From Clostridiales bacterium (GTDB lineage Bacteria; Bacillota_A; Clostridia; Oscillospirales; Oscillospiraceae), in NCBI GenBank assembly GCA_019417795.1, contig DXUR01000011.1, positions 1-22,226 on the forward strand: a stretch of 22,226 bases of DNA, in the 5' to 3' direction. The stretch's first letter is position 1. Each line of letters begins with the position of its first letter. Both the position numbers and the translations under genes were made by a program. The notes under the pieces were generated by a model. It was not told where the DNA came from. It did not search any database and saw only the letters and a program-made list of their open reading frames with translations. Positions 13,533 to 20,416 of the stretch are shown in pieces.

Positions 13533-13656
13533 GCGGCAGTGGTGAAGTGGTCAACACAGCAGCCCTATTACAATGCGAAACGAGGAGTTCCGCTAACAGC
13601 AATGTTCAAGGAAACCAAGCTGCCATTCGTAGGTTCGAGTCCTACCTGCCGCTCCA
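13533..13656 (+). tRNA. tRNA-Gly (probably TCC) interrupted in the anticodon loop
   Basis: Acceptor GCGGCAG/CTGCCGC is followed by T73 and an encoded CCA, typical of glycine tRNA. D-stem GTG/CAC, anticodon stem GCAGC/GCTGC and T-arm GTAGG-TTCGAGT-CCTAC are all intact. The loop is split: CCT (13564-13566) and CCAA (13615-13618) are separated by 48 nt. Joining them gives CCTCCAA with anticodon TCC but an unusual C33, so the junction may differ by a few bases. The site (about 34/35) matches that in tRNA-Pro. Confidence 0.78.
13567..13614 (+). repeat. tRNA-insert RNA element in tRNA-Gly (about 48 nt)
   Basis: ATTACAAT precedes GCGAAAC (13575-13581), which pairs with GTTCCGC (13587-13593), one A-C mismatch, around the loop GAGGA. 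TAACAGCAATG follows. The 7-5-7 hairpin matches the tRNA-Asn copy, with base pairs changed on both sides. Confidence 0.72.
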
Positions 13657-13663
13657 TTTCTCT

Positions 13664-13699
13664 GGGCACAAACAGCAATAGTAAATAAAAGGTGTGTCC
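13664..13699 (+). repeat. tRNA-insert-like element, permuted stand-alone copy 3 (weak)
   Basis: GGGCACA (13664-13670) pairs with TGTGTCC (13693-13699) over 7 bp including one G-U. AACAGCAAT follows the 5' strand directly. The AAT usually found before the 3' strand is absent. It lies in the leader of the TROVE-like gene, 30 nt before its start, so it could regulate that gene. Confidence 0.4.
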
Positions 13700-13729
13700 T
13701 GGGTATCTCAATATAGGAGGTAAGAGATA

Positions 13730-15286
13730 ATGAGCAACTTTATGGATGGAATCAAGAGCACGCTGAATAACGAGTGCAATGTCTCTGTCACCGAGAACGG
13801 TGCAGTCGGCTTCCGTACTACCGGCAAGGCTCTCCTGGATCTCAATTTCGCTGTGGCATCTCTCCGTAGTGCCAGCGAACACGACATCTCTCAGCGCTTC
13901 ACCAAGGCGTTCTTCGAGGACAAGCTGATGGCAATGAAATGGCTCTTTTATGCTCGTGATGTCCGTGGTGGCCTGGGTGAGCGTCGGCTGTTCCGTGCCT
14001 GCATGGTGCCTCTGGCGAAGGAGTTTCCCGAGTACGTCGCCCCTGTGGTGGCACTGGTGCCTGAGTACGGTCGTTGGGACGATCTGTGGTGTCTGCTGGA
14101 TACTCCTGCGTGTGACTGCGTGACCGGTCTGGTCAAAGGGCAGCTTTATGACGACACCCAAAATGCGGCAGAGGGCAAGTCTATTTCTCTTCTGGCAAAG
14201 TGGATGCCTCGCTGTAAGACTTCTTCCAAGCAGACCCGGCATTATGCCCAGATCTTGCGGAAGGCTGTCGGCATGACCGAGCGCCAGTATCAGCATACCC
14301 TCGCCAATCTCTCCCGTTACCTGCTTGTTGTGGAGCAGCAGATGACCGCCAAGCAGTGGGAGGAAATCGACTATCAGCGTGTTCCCTCTCGTGCCAACCT
14401 GCAGTACAACAGCGCTTTCCTCCGTCACGACGAGGATCGCCGACGTGCATTCCTGGGTGCTGTGGAGAAAGGCGAGGCCAAGATCAACGCTTCTGTTCTC
14501 TTCCCGCATGACATCGTACATCGGTACGGTTATGCCGACAGCACCGACACCAATCTGGAAGTGCTGTGGAAGAACCTCCCCGATACGGTGCAGGGCTGTG
14601 GTAACACCATCGTGGTGGCCGACGGTTCTGGTAGTATGAGAGTGAGAGTCGGCAACACTGATGTGTCTGCGCTGGAAGTAGCAAACTCTCTGGCGATCTA
14701 CTTCGCCGAGCGTTCTTCCGGTCAGTTCAAGGATCAGTACATCACCTTCTCTGAACATCCTCAGCTGGTCGATTTGAGCAGAGGCAAGAACCTTCGTGAG
14801 AAACTGCGGATCGCGGCTACCCATAACGAGGTTGCCAACACCAACATCGAGGCCGTATTCGACCTGATCCTCACTACGGCGATCAACAAGCACATGGATC
14901 AGAGCGATCTTCCCGCGAACATCCTTATCATCTCTGATATGGAGTTCGATGGTTGTGCAACCACCGGCGCAATCTCCCGTGATAGGTGGGGATATAGCAG
15001 AGTGGTCACTCCTACTCCCCGCCTGTTTGAGGTAATCGCCCAGCAGTATGCGGAAGCCGGGTATCAGATCCCCCGTCTGGTATTCTGGAATGTCAACTCC
15101 CGTAGCGGCACCATTCCTGTTAAGGAGAACAATCTGGGCGTTGCGTTGGTCAGCGGTTTCTCCCCCAATATCGCCAAGATGGTGATGAGCGGCCAGACTG
15201 ATCCTTATGACTGCCTGTTGGAGGCCATCAACGCGGAGCGGTATCAGCAGGTGGACGATGCCCTTCGTCCTATTATCTCCGCATAA
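13730..15286 (+). CDS. TROVE-like/vWA protein (DUF2828 family, Ro60-related architecture), 518 aa
   Basis: ATG 13730 follows AGGAGG. Residues 1-280 match the helical-repeat TROVE-like region of DUF2828 proteins (LKDVRGG-type word YARDVRGGLGERRLFRA near 78-93, then PEYGRWDDLW). Residues about 290-490 form a von Willebrand A domain with the metal site DGSGS (about 298-302) and a later ISDMEFDG. Ro60 proteins bind misfolded RNAs and tRNA-like Y RNAs and, in some bacteria, sit in RNA-repair operons. The gene lies between structured interrupted tRNAs and an RNA repair set, so I infer an RNA-binding scaffold role. Family recognition is from memory. Confidence 0.8.
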   Translation: MSNFMDGIKSTLNNECNVSVTENGAVGFRTTGKALLDLNFAVASLRSASEHDISQRFTKAFFEDKLMAMKWLFYARDVRGGLGERRLFRACMVPLAKEFPEYVAPVVALVPEYGRWDDLWCLLDTPACDCVTGLVKGQLYDDTQNAAEGKSISLLAKWMPRCKTSSKQTRHYAQILRKAVGMTERQYQHTLANLSRYLLVVEQQMTAKQWEEIDYQRVPSRANLQYNSAFLRHDEDRRRAFLGAVEKGEAKINASVLFPHDIVHRYGYADSTDTNLEVLWKNLPDTVQGCGNTIVVADGSGSMRVRVGNTDVSALEVANSLAIYFAERSSGQFKDQYITFSEHPQLVDLSRGKNLREKLRIAATHNEVANTNIEAVFDLILTTAINKHMDQSDLPANILIISDMEFDGCATTGAISRDRWGYSRVVTPTPRLFEVIAQQYAEAGYQIPRLVFWNVNSRSGTIPVKENNLGVALVSGFSPNIAKMVMSGQTDPYDCLLEAINAERYQQVDDALRPIISA

Positions 15287-15363
15287 GCAACAAAGTAAAC
15301 CATTAAGGAGGCTCAGAACGATAGAGTAGCAAGTAGCTGTCTACGCTCTGAGCCTCCTTTATC
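15286..15363 (+). terminator. Long hairpin (terminator or attenuator) with AGCAACAAAG motif
   Basis: AGCAACAAAG (15286-15295) is followed by a perfect 13-bp stem, AAGGAGGCTCAGA (15305-15317) with TCTGAGCCTCCTT (15347-15359), and a short TTTAT tail. The U-run is weak for a terminator. The 5' arm carries a full ribosome-site sequence that is buried by the stem, so an RNA stabiliser or translational insulator is also possible. Confidence 0.5.
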
Positions 15364-15378
15364 AAAGGAGTGAAATAC

Positions 15379-16536
15379 GTGGTATATCTCGACAATGCTG
15401 CCAATGCTCCGGTTTTCCCGGAGGTTCTGGAAGCTATGCTCCCTTGGCTCCGACCCGATCATGTAGGCAACCCCGGAAGCCTCCATACCCAAGGTGTCAA
15501 AGCTCGTGAAGCTGTTGAAAATGCCCGCCGCCAGGTCGCCAAAATGATTGGTGCCGATCCCTCAGAGGTGTTCTTTACCTCTGGTGGCACAGAGTCGAAC
15601 AATGCGTGGTTGCAAAACTTTGGCGGCGACTTGATTTTAACAACTGTTCTGGAACACGATTCGGTTCTGGAACCTATGTCTGCGCACTGTCATCGCCATT
15701 ATATCAAAGTCCACAAAGATGGTAGCATAGATCTAAATGACCTGGAACGTTTTTTATCGGATGCCCATACTGCTGAGTCTAACTATTTACCTCGTGATGG
15801 ACGTTCGACGGCTGTTTCTATCATGTGGGTAAATAATGAGCTGGGCACTGTCAATCCTATGAAAGAAATCGGAACCCTTTGCAAAAGGTATCATGCCGTA
15901 TTCCATGCCGATGCTGTGCAGGCGGCAGGCCATGTGAATATGAACGTGAAGGACTGCGGAATTGACTTCTGCTCTATGTCCGGTCATAAGTTCGGTGCTC
16001 CTCTGGGTGTTGGTGTGCTTTATATCAGCAATTCTATCCGCAAATCCCCGTGGATTATCGGTGGAGGCCAGGAAAACGGAATGCGTGGTGGTACCGAGAA
16101 CGTTCCGGGAATTGTAGGAATCGGCAAAGCAGCAGAAATCGTTACTGAACGCCTCCAGAACTGGAAGCTACGGTGGGGATTGCTCAGAGATACATTCTTA
16201 ACTGATTTGGGGTTAAGAATGCCTGGGGAGTTCTATATCAACGGTGATAACGAGGACTATTCTTCTAACATCATCAGCCTGACCATCCCTGGTGTCAACA
16301 GTGAATCTCTGCTTCTTCTGTTGGATCAGCTGGATATCTACCTTTCTGCTGGTTCTGCGTGCAGTGCTGCCAGTGCTAAATCCTCCCACGTTTTGCGTGG
16401 CATTGGAATGTCTGATGAAGATGCGGCCTGCACTGTGCGTATCTCAATGGGATTCGATACCACTGTTGATGATATGCGAGAAGCAGCAGAGACTATTGCG
16501 GAGGTCTCTTATAAGCTGAAATCTATGTATTCTTAA
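15379..16536 (+). CDS. Cysteine desulfurase (NifS/IscS-like), 385 aa
   Basis: GTG 15379 lies 8 nt after AAAGGAG (15364-15370); the GTG at 15370 overlaps that site. This PLP enzyme transfers sulfur from cysteine to a carrier. PLP-site words include YLDNAANAP at the N terminus, HADAVQAAGH (about 176-185) and SGHKFGAPLG with the Schiff-base lysine at about K204. The persulfide cysteine is at about C328 in SAGSACSAAS. Length and order are normal for NifS/IscS. It lies between the TROVE-like and RNA ligase genes, so sulfur may go to tRNA thiolation. A CysH-like PP-loop protein at 20409 is a possible partner, as in phosphorothioate or thionucleoside pathways. Confidence 0.93.
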   Translation: MVYLDNAANAPVFPEVLEAMLPWLRPDHVGNPGSLHTQGVKAREAVENARRQVAKMIGADPSEVFFTSGGTESNNAWLQNFGGDLILTTVLEHDSVLEPMSAHCHRHYIKVHKDGSIDLNDLERFLSDAHTAESNYLPRDGRSTAVSIMWVNNELGTVNPMKEIGTLCKRYHAVFHADAVQAAGHVNMNVKDCGIDFCSMSGHKFGAPLGVGVLYISNSIRKSPWIIGGGQENGMRGGTENVPGIVGIGKAAEIVTERLQNWKLRWGLLRDTFLTDLGLRMPGEFYINGDNEDYSSNIISLTIPGVNSESLLLLLDQLDIYLSAGSACSAASAKSSHVLRGIGMSDEDAACTVRISMGFDTTVDDMREAAETIAEVSYKLKSMYS

Positions 16537-16538
16537 TT

Positions 16539-16548
16539 AGCAACAAAG
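16539..16548 (+). repeat. AGCAACAAAG intergenic motif
   Basis: This is an identical copy of the words at 11791 and 15286. It lies directly after the desulfurase stop codon and 10 nt before the ribosome site of the RNA ligase gene. Confidence 0.4.
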
Positions 16549-16571
16549 TAAATTAACAAGGAGTGAATATA

Positions 16572-17972
16572 ATGTACTGTGCCTATGTTACCAGGATTCA
16601 TAATCTGAGGAAGCATACCAACGCCGACCGGCTGCTCTGTGGCGAATGCTTCGGCAATACGGTGATTGTGGATCTCGGCACCGACCCCGATCAGCTGGGC
16701 GTGTACTTCCCTACCGATGGCAAACTCGGTTTGGAGTTCGCACAGAAGAATGACCTGCTGCGGCGCAAGGATGAGAACGGTGCTCCGGCTGGCGGATACC
16801 TTGACCCGGAGAAGCGGAATATTAAGGCCCTCAAGCTCCGGGGCGAGAAGAGCGACGGCCTGTTCCTCCCTCTCTCCTGTTTGGCTTCTTTTACCGATAT
16901 CAAGAAGCTCCAAGAGGGTGACACGATCTCTGTGTTGAACGGCATCACTATCTGCGAGAAGTACGTACCCGCCGTCAAACGTTCCTTCGGTAGTGGGGGG
17001 GGTGGTAATCGTGTTCGTAAGCGTTCTGATCCTATCTCCCCGCTCTTCCAAGAACACGCTGACACGGAGCAGTTGGCCTACAACCTCTCCGCATTCCATG
17101 CCGGAGATCTGGTAGAAGTTACCCTGAAAATGCACGGAACTTCTCAGCGTACCGGCTATCTGCCTGTATTGCAGGGCTACAAATATCGGAACGGTATGGA
17201 AAAGCGGCTCTATGAGAGTCGCAAGACCCCGAACGTGATTCGTTCCAAGATCAAGCGGGTACCCATCTATGACTGGGGCTACGTTACCGGAACCCGCCGC
17301 GTGGTTCTGGATACCTTCGATGAGGGAGGTTTCTACGGCAATAACGCTTTCCGCGAGAAACACGCCAAGGTCTTTGAAGGAAAGCTCCACAAGGGAGAGA
17401 CGGTCTACTACGAGGTTGTTGGATTCACTGACGATGGTGCGCCCATCATGAATCCCGGAAACAACTCTAAGCTGAACGACAAGGAGTTTACCAAACAGTA
17501 CGGTAAAACCACCACATTCAGCTATGGCTGTGCTCCCGATGGCAAGGAACATCCCAAGTCCGATCTTTTTGTTTACCGCATGACGATGACCAACGAAGAC
17601 GGCGATGTAGTGGAGTATCCACCCGACTTTATGCGCTATCGTTGCGAACAGATGGGCGTCAAATATGTCCAGGTGTTTTGCCGCACTATCATCCCGGACT
17701 TCTACCAGCTCCCCGACGATGTTGGATCTCCGCAGGCAGTGAACGCCGGCGAGTATGTGAAGAAGCTGGCTGAGGATTTCTACGACGGCCCCGATCCTGT
17801 CGGTCATACCCATGTCCGGGAAGGTGTTGTGTGCCGCATTGTCAACCGTCCCAAGTTCGCCGCCTATAAGCATAAAAACTTTGCATTCAAGGCGCTGGAG
17901 GGGCTGATCAAAGACACCGCCGCCGCGCCTGATATGGAAGAAGCTCAGGATGTTGGAGAACAGAATGGATGA
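16572..17972 (+). CDS. RNA ligase, DRB0094/Rnl5-like, 466 aa
   Basis: ATG 16572 is 8 nt after AAGGAG. This nucleotidyltransferase-fold ligase forms an enzyme-AMP intermediate and seals RNA 3'-OH and 5'-phosphate ends. Motif I is KMHG with the nucleophile at about K186; motif III VYYEVVG at about E281; motif IV REGVV at about E417; motif V YKHKNFAFK at about K433/K435. Residues 1-150 form an N-terminal extension with an OB-like character, as in the Deinococcus RNA ligase. A Gly-rich linker coded by a G8 run (16995-17002) separates the two parts. It is followed directly by RlaP and kinase-HD genes, a recognised RNA repair grouping. Confidence 0.88.
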   Translation: MYCAYVTRIHNLRKHTNADRLLCGECFGNTVIVDLGTDPDQLGVYFPTDGKLGLEFAQKNDLLRRKDENGAPAGGYLDPEKRNIKALKLRGEKSDGLFLPLSCLASFTDIKKLQEGDTISVLNGITICEKYVPAVKRSFGSGGGGNRVRKRSDPISPLFQEHADTEQLAYNLSAFHAGDLVEVTLKMHGTSQRTGYLPVLQGYKYRNGMEKRLYESRKTPNVIRSKIKRVPIYDWGYVTGTRRVVLDTFDEGGFYGNNAFREKHAKVFEGKLHKGETVYYEVVGFTDDGAPIMNPGNNSKLNDKEFTKQYGKTTTFSYGCAPDGKEHPKSDLFVYRMTMTNEDGDVVEYPPDFMRYRCEQMGVKYVQVFCRTIIPDFYQLPDDVGSPQAVNAGEYVKKLAEDFYDGPDPVGHTHVREGVVCRIVNRPKFAAYKHKNFAFKALEGLIKDTAAAPDMEEAQDVGEQNG

Positions 17973-18084
17973 AAAGTCGTTCTTGACTTTATCAACAACT
18001 TCAAAGCTGGGCAGATATGGAGCAGTTCGACTCAAGCCTATACCGGAGAATGATCCGGGATTGTATCAAAAAGGAGCGATATGA
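17965..18084 (+). CDS. Small overlapping ORF, 39 aa
   Basis: ATG 17965 lies 6 nt after GGAG and overlaps the ligase stop. Its TGA overlaps the ATG of the next gene at 18081. The 39 residues (MDEKSFLTLSTTSKLGRYGA...) are polar with no motif. The double overlap and ribosome site suggest it is translated, either as a true peptide or to couple ligase and nucleotidyltransferase translation. There is no independent support. Confidence 0.4.
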   Translation: MDEKSFLTLSTTSKLGRYGAVRLKPIPENDPGLYQKGAI

Positions 18085-18914
18085 CGATGACGACTTTGAT
18101 CCAGAATGAGCAGAAGCGCCAGAAGATTATGGCGCGGATGCGGGAACATCTGGTGCCCGTCTTGGAGCATTGCAGGGGAGGCTGGGTTGGCCTCTTCCTG
18201 CAAGGTTCTCAGAATTATAACCTTGACTATGAGGGTAGCGATATTGACACCAAGGCAATCATGTTGCCCAGCTTTTCCGATTTCGTGTTGAACGCCAAAC
18301 CTCTCAGCACTACCCACATTATGGAGAATAACGAACACGTGGATTTCAAAGACATCCGCCTCATGTTTGACTGTATCAAGAAGCAGAATGTCAACTTTGT
18401 TGAGATCCTGTTCACCCCTTACTCCATCATCAACCCGGAGTATGCCGATCTTTTCCAGCCTGTTCTGGACGCTCGTGAAGAGATTGCCCGATACAACAAC
18501 TACGCCGGGATGAACTGCATTATGGGTATGGCTCTGGAAAAGCAAAAGGCAATGGAGCACCCCTACCCTGCCACAATGGACAAGATTGAGGCATTTGGGT
18601 ATGACCCGAAGCAGCTTCACCATGCTCTGCGGCTGCGGGAGTTTATGACCCGTTACGAAGCCGGCGAGCCTTACGCTGACTGTCTTATCAGTAACCAGTG
18701 TGATTATCTCAAAGAGGTGAAGCGCGGTTGCTACTCTTTGAAAGAAGCACGGGCACTGATGAGCACTGCAATTCAATCTATGACCGAAGACAAAAAGCGC
18801 TATATGGATACGGTGCCTGTTTCGATCAACCAGCACACCAATGAGGTACTGCAAAAGGCTACCGTTGAAATTCTCAAACGATCCTTCTTAAAGGAAATCC
18901 AAGGAGGAGAATGA
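18081..18914 (+). CDS. rlaP: RlaP-type DNA polymerase beta superfamily nucleotidyltransferase (RNA repair), 277 aa
   Basis: The catalytic signature GSQNYNL (42-48) with SDID (53-56) is that of the Pol-beta nucleotidyltransferase fold, and the word order matches the RlaP family predicted to act in RNA repair. The start may be ATG 18081 or ATG 18087, which both follow AAGGAG at 18071-18076. The rest is helical. The gene lies between an RNA ligase and a polynucleotide kinase-HD gene, with 1 nt to the latter, so the three form one operon. The reaction is unproven; adding or healing 3' nucleotides at breaks is the usual proposal. Confidence 0.8.
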   Translation: MTMTTLIQNEQKRQKIMARMREHLVPVLEHCRGGWVGLFLQGSQNYNLDYEGSDIDTKAIMLPSFSDFVLNAKPLSTTHIMENNEHVDFKDIRLMFDCIKKQNVNFVEILFTPYSIINPEYADLFQPVLDAREEIARYNNYAGMNCIMGMALEKQKAMEHPYPATMDKIEAFGYDPKQLHHALRLREFMTRYEAGEPYADCLISNQCDYLKEVKRGCYSLKEARALMSTAIQSMTEDKKRYMDTVPVSINQHTNEVLQKATVEILKRSFLKEIQGGE

Positions 18915-18915
18915 G

Positions 18916-19830
18916 ATGCCGATGTTTTACATGATGGTTGGCCTTCCTGGTAGCGGGAAGTCATTCACTGCCGAAAGCATCCCTAACGCCGTCGTCCACT
19001 CCAGCGATGCGATCCGTGCCGAAGTTCTTGGTGACGAGAACGACCAAACCCAACAGGACTTGGTTTTCCAAACCCTTCACAAAAGGGTTTTGCAGGATCT
19101 GGTGGATGGCAAGGATGTGGTGTACGACGCAACCAATATCAACTACAAGCGCCGTATCGGATTCCTTGATCGTGTCCGAGCGCTCCACAAACATGATTTG
19201 CGCACAGTATGTCTTTTCATGGCGACGCCCTATGAGGTGTGTTTGGAGCGCAACAATAATCGGGAACGTTCTGTCCCGGAGTCTGTAATCCAAAAGATGT
19301 ACTTCAAATTCGATGTTCCCATGATGGCGGAGGGTTGGGATGAAATCAGGATCGTGGGTGACGAAGATCGCCACGACCAGATTGATACCCTTATGCTTCG
19401 TCTCTCCAAGCTGGAACATGATAACCCGCACCATGAGTACACGGTTGGTCAGCACTCTATGACGGCATGGCAGTATCTGATCAGCCACTATAAAGGTGCC
19501 GATGCTGCTCTGCTCCGCGCCACGCTGTTGCACGATATTGGCAAAGAGAAGACTAAAGTATTTCATGACATCAAAGGCAACCCCACTGAGATCGCCCACT
19601 TCTATCATCATGAGCGTGTAGGAGCTTATGACAGCTTCTGCTATACCGGCGATCTCAGTCCTAACCAGCGCCTTACTGTGGCGCTGCTGATCCGCTGGCA
19701 TATGTGGCCGTATGCGGTTGAAAAGTCAGATAATCCGAGTAAGACGGTTAGCAAAATCAAACGTCTGCTTGGTAATGATATCTGGAACCAGGTCATGGTG
19801 TTGAACGCCTGTGACCGCAATGCACACTGA
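18916..19830 (+). CDS. Polynucleotide kinase-HD phosphohydrolase fusion (RNA end healing), 304 aa
   Basis: The start follows AAGGAGGAGAATGAG with 1 nt from the upstream stop. Residues 1-150 are a P-loop kinase (GLPGSGKS at 9-16, then SSDAIR and a VVYDATN strand) like T4-type polynucleotide kinases. Residues about 175-300 are an HD domain: H180, HD at 206-207 in LLHDIGKEK and HHER at 231-234. A 5'-kinase plus an HD phosphatase or cyclic phosphodiesterase would convert 2',3'-cyclic phosphate and 5'-OH ends into ligatable ends. That is what a cleaved tRNA needs before the ligase encoded two genes upstream can seal it. Confidence 0.88.
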   Translation: MPMFYMMVGLPGSGKSFTAESIPNAVVHSSDAIRAEVLGDENDQTQQDLVFQTLHKRVLQDLVDGKDVVYDATNINYKRRIGFLDRVRALHKHDLRTVCLFMATPYEVCLERNNNRERSVPESVIQKMYFKFDVPMMAEGWDEIRIVGDEDRHDQIDTLMLRLSKLEHDNPHHEYTVGQHSMTAWQYLISHYKGADAALLRATLLHDIGKEKTKVFHDIKGNPTEIAHFYHHERVGAYDSFCYTGDLSPNQRLTVALLIRWHMWPYAVEKSDNPSKTVSKIKRLLGNDIWNQVMVLNACDRNAH

Positions 19831-19846
19831 ATAGGAGGAAATAACT

Positions 19847-20305
19847 ATGATTCCCGACATGATCCACACTCCCTACATCGCTCCCCGCACCTCTGTTATG
19901 GCACCCCCCCCGGTAACTGCTGAACGGTTCGTTGATGAGCTTCTGAGCGGCCTGTGTATGCCGGACGGCGGCTTTGTTGCCCATCTCGCTCCCAGCGGAG
20001 ATCCTTTCTCCAACGGTTGGAATGCGGCAATGAAGCTCCAAGCCAGTCAGCCTGCTTCTCGCCATCTGCCGATGCCCGTCAATGTGATCTTCCACAACCC
20101 GGCTACCATCGTGTTCTGGGATGACGGTGATAAGACGGTTGTGAAATGCCAGCCCGGTGATACATTCAGCGCCGAAGCCGGCCTGACTGCTGCCATGCTG
20201 AAGAAGTACATGGGCAACGACAATACTTTCAACAAGGTCATCAACGAGTGGCTGGCTCGTGCCAGCTATGCCAGCGTCCCTGCTCTGCCGGAGGCCACAG
20301 AGTAA
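19847..20305 (+). CDS. Conserved phage-type hypothetical protein, 152 aa
   Basis: ATG 19847 follows AGGAGG. The N-terminal region is proline-rich and includes a C8 run (19904-19911) coding for APPP. The C-terminal half (VIFHNPATIVFWDDGDKTVV, then KCQPGDTF) is a compact beta segment followed by a helix that I associate with uncharacterised phage proteins. This is recognition from memory. There is no catalytic motif. It lies directly after the RNA repair genes and is probably co-transcribed. Confidence 0.65.
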   Translation: MIPDMIHTPYIAPRTSVMAPPPVTAERFVDELLSGLCMPDGGFVAHLAPSGDPFSNGWNAAMKLQASQPASRHLPMPVNVIFHNPATIVFWDDGDKTVVKCQPGDTFSAEAGLTAAMLKKYMGNDNTFNKVINEWLARASYASVPALPEATE

Positions 20306-20308
20306 CCA

Positions 20309-20416
20309 ATGGACGGTATCATCCTACTGCTTTTGGCTCTGGTGCTGATTTATACGGTAGGATCGGGCGGCGATGACGACAATCATTGGAACCGGGGAGG
20401 TGGGTGCTTTGCATAG
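20309..20416 (+). CDS. Small membrane protein, 35 aa
   Basis: ATG 20309 opens 35 codons: MDGIILLLLALVLIYTVG is a clear membrane helix, followed by an acidic-glycine tail ending CFA. Four bases separate its ATG from the upstream stop. It overlaps the first codons of the CysH-like gene, whose ribosome site (GGGGAGG) lies within it. The ribosome site of this ORF is weak, so coupling to the upstream gene is likely. Function is unknown. Confidence 0.5.
   Translation: MDGIILLLLALVLIYTVGSGGDDDNHWNRGGGCFA

Noticed and set aside
12405..13656. Group I self-splicing introns in the tRNAs
   Set aside because: The inserts are 40-52 nt, lack P3-P8 core elements, and in tRNA-Asn and tRNA-Cys are not at the usual anticodon-loop sites.
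12160..13710. CRISPR array or transposon-derived palindromes
   Set aside because: Copies are irregularly spaced, share only short segments and differ in stem sequence with pairing kept; they have no uniform repeat-spacer pattern or target duplications.
16533..18035. Minus-strand frame of 500 codons
   Set aside because: Mirror of the RNA ligase gene created by its codon bias; the plus strand carries all ligase motifs.
19745..19753. GGTTAGCAA inside the kinase-HD gene
   Set aside because: In-frame coding sequence; probably a chance occurrence of the intergenic word.
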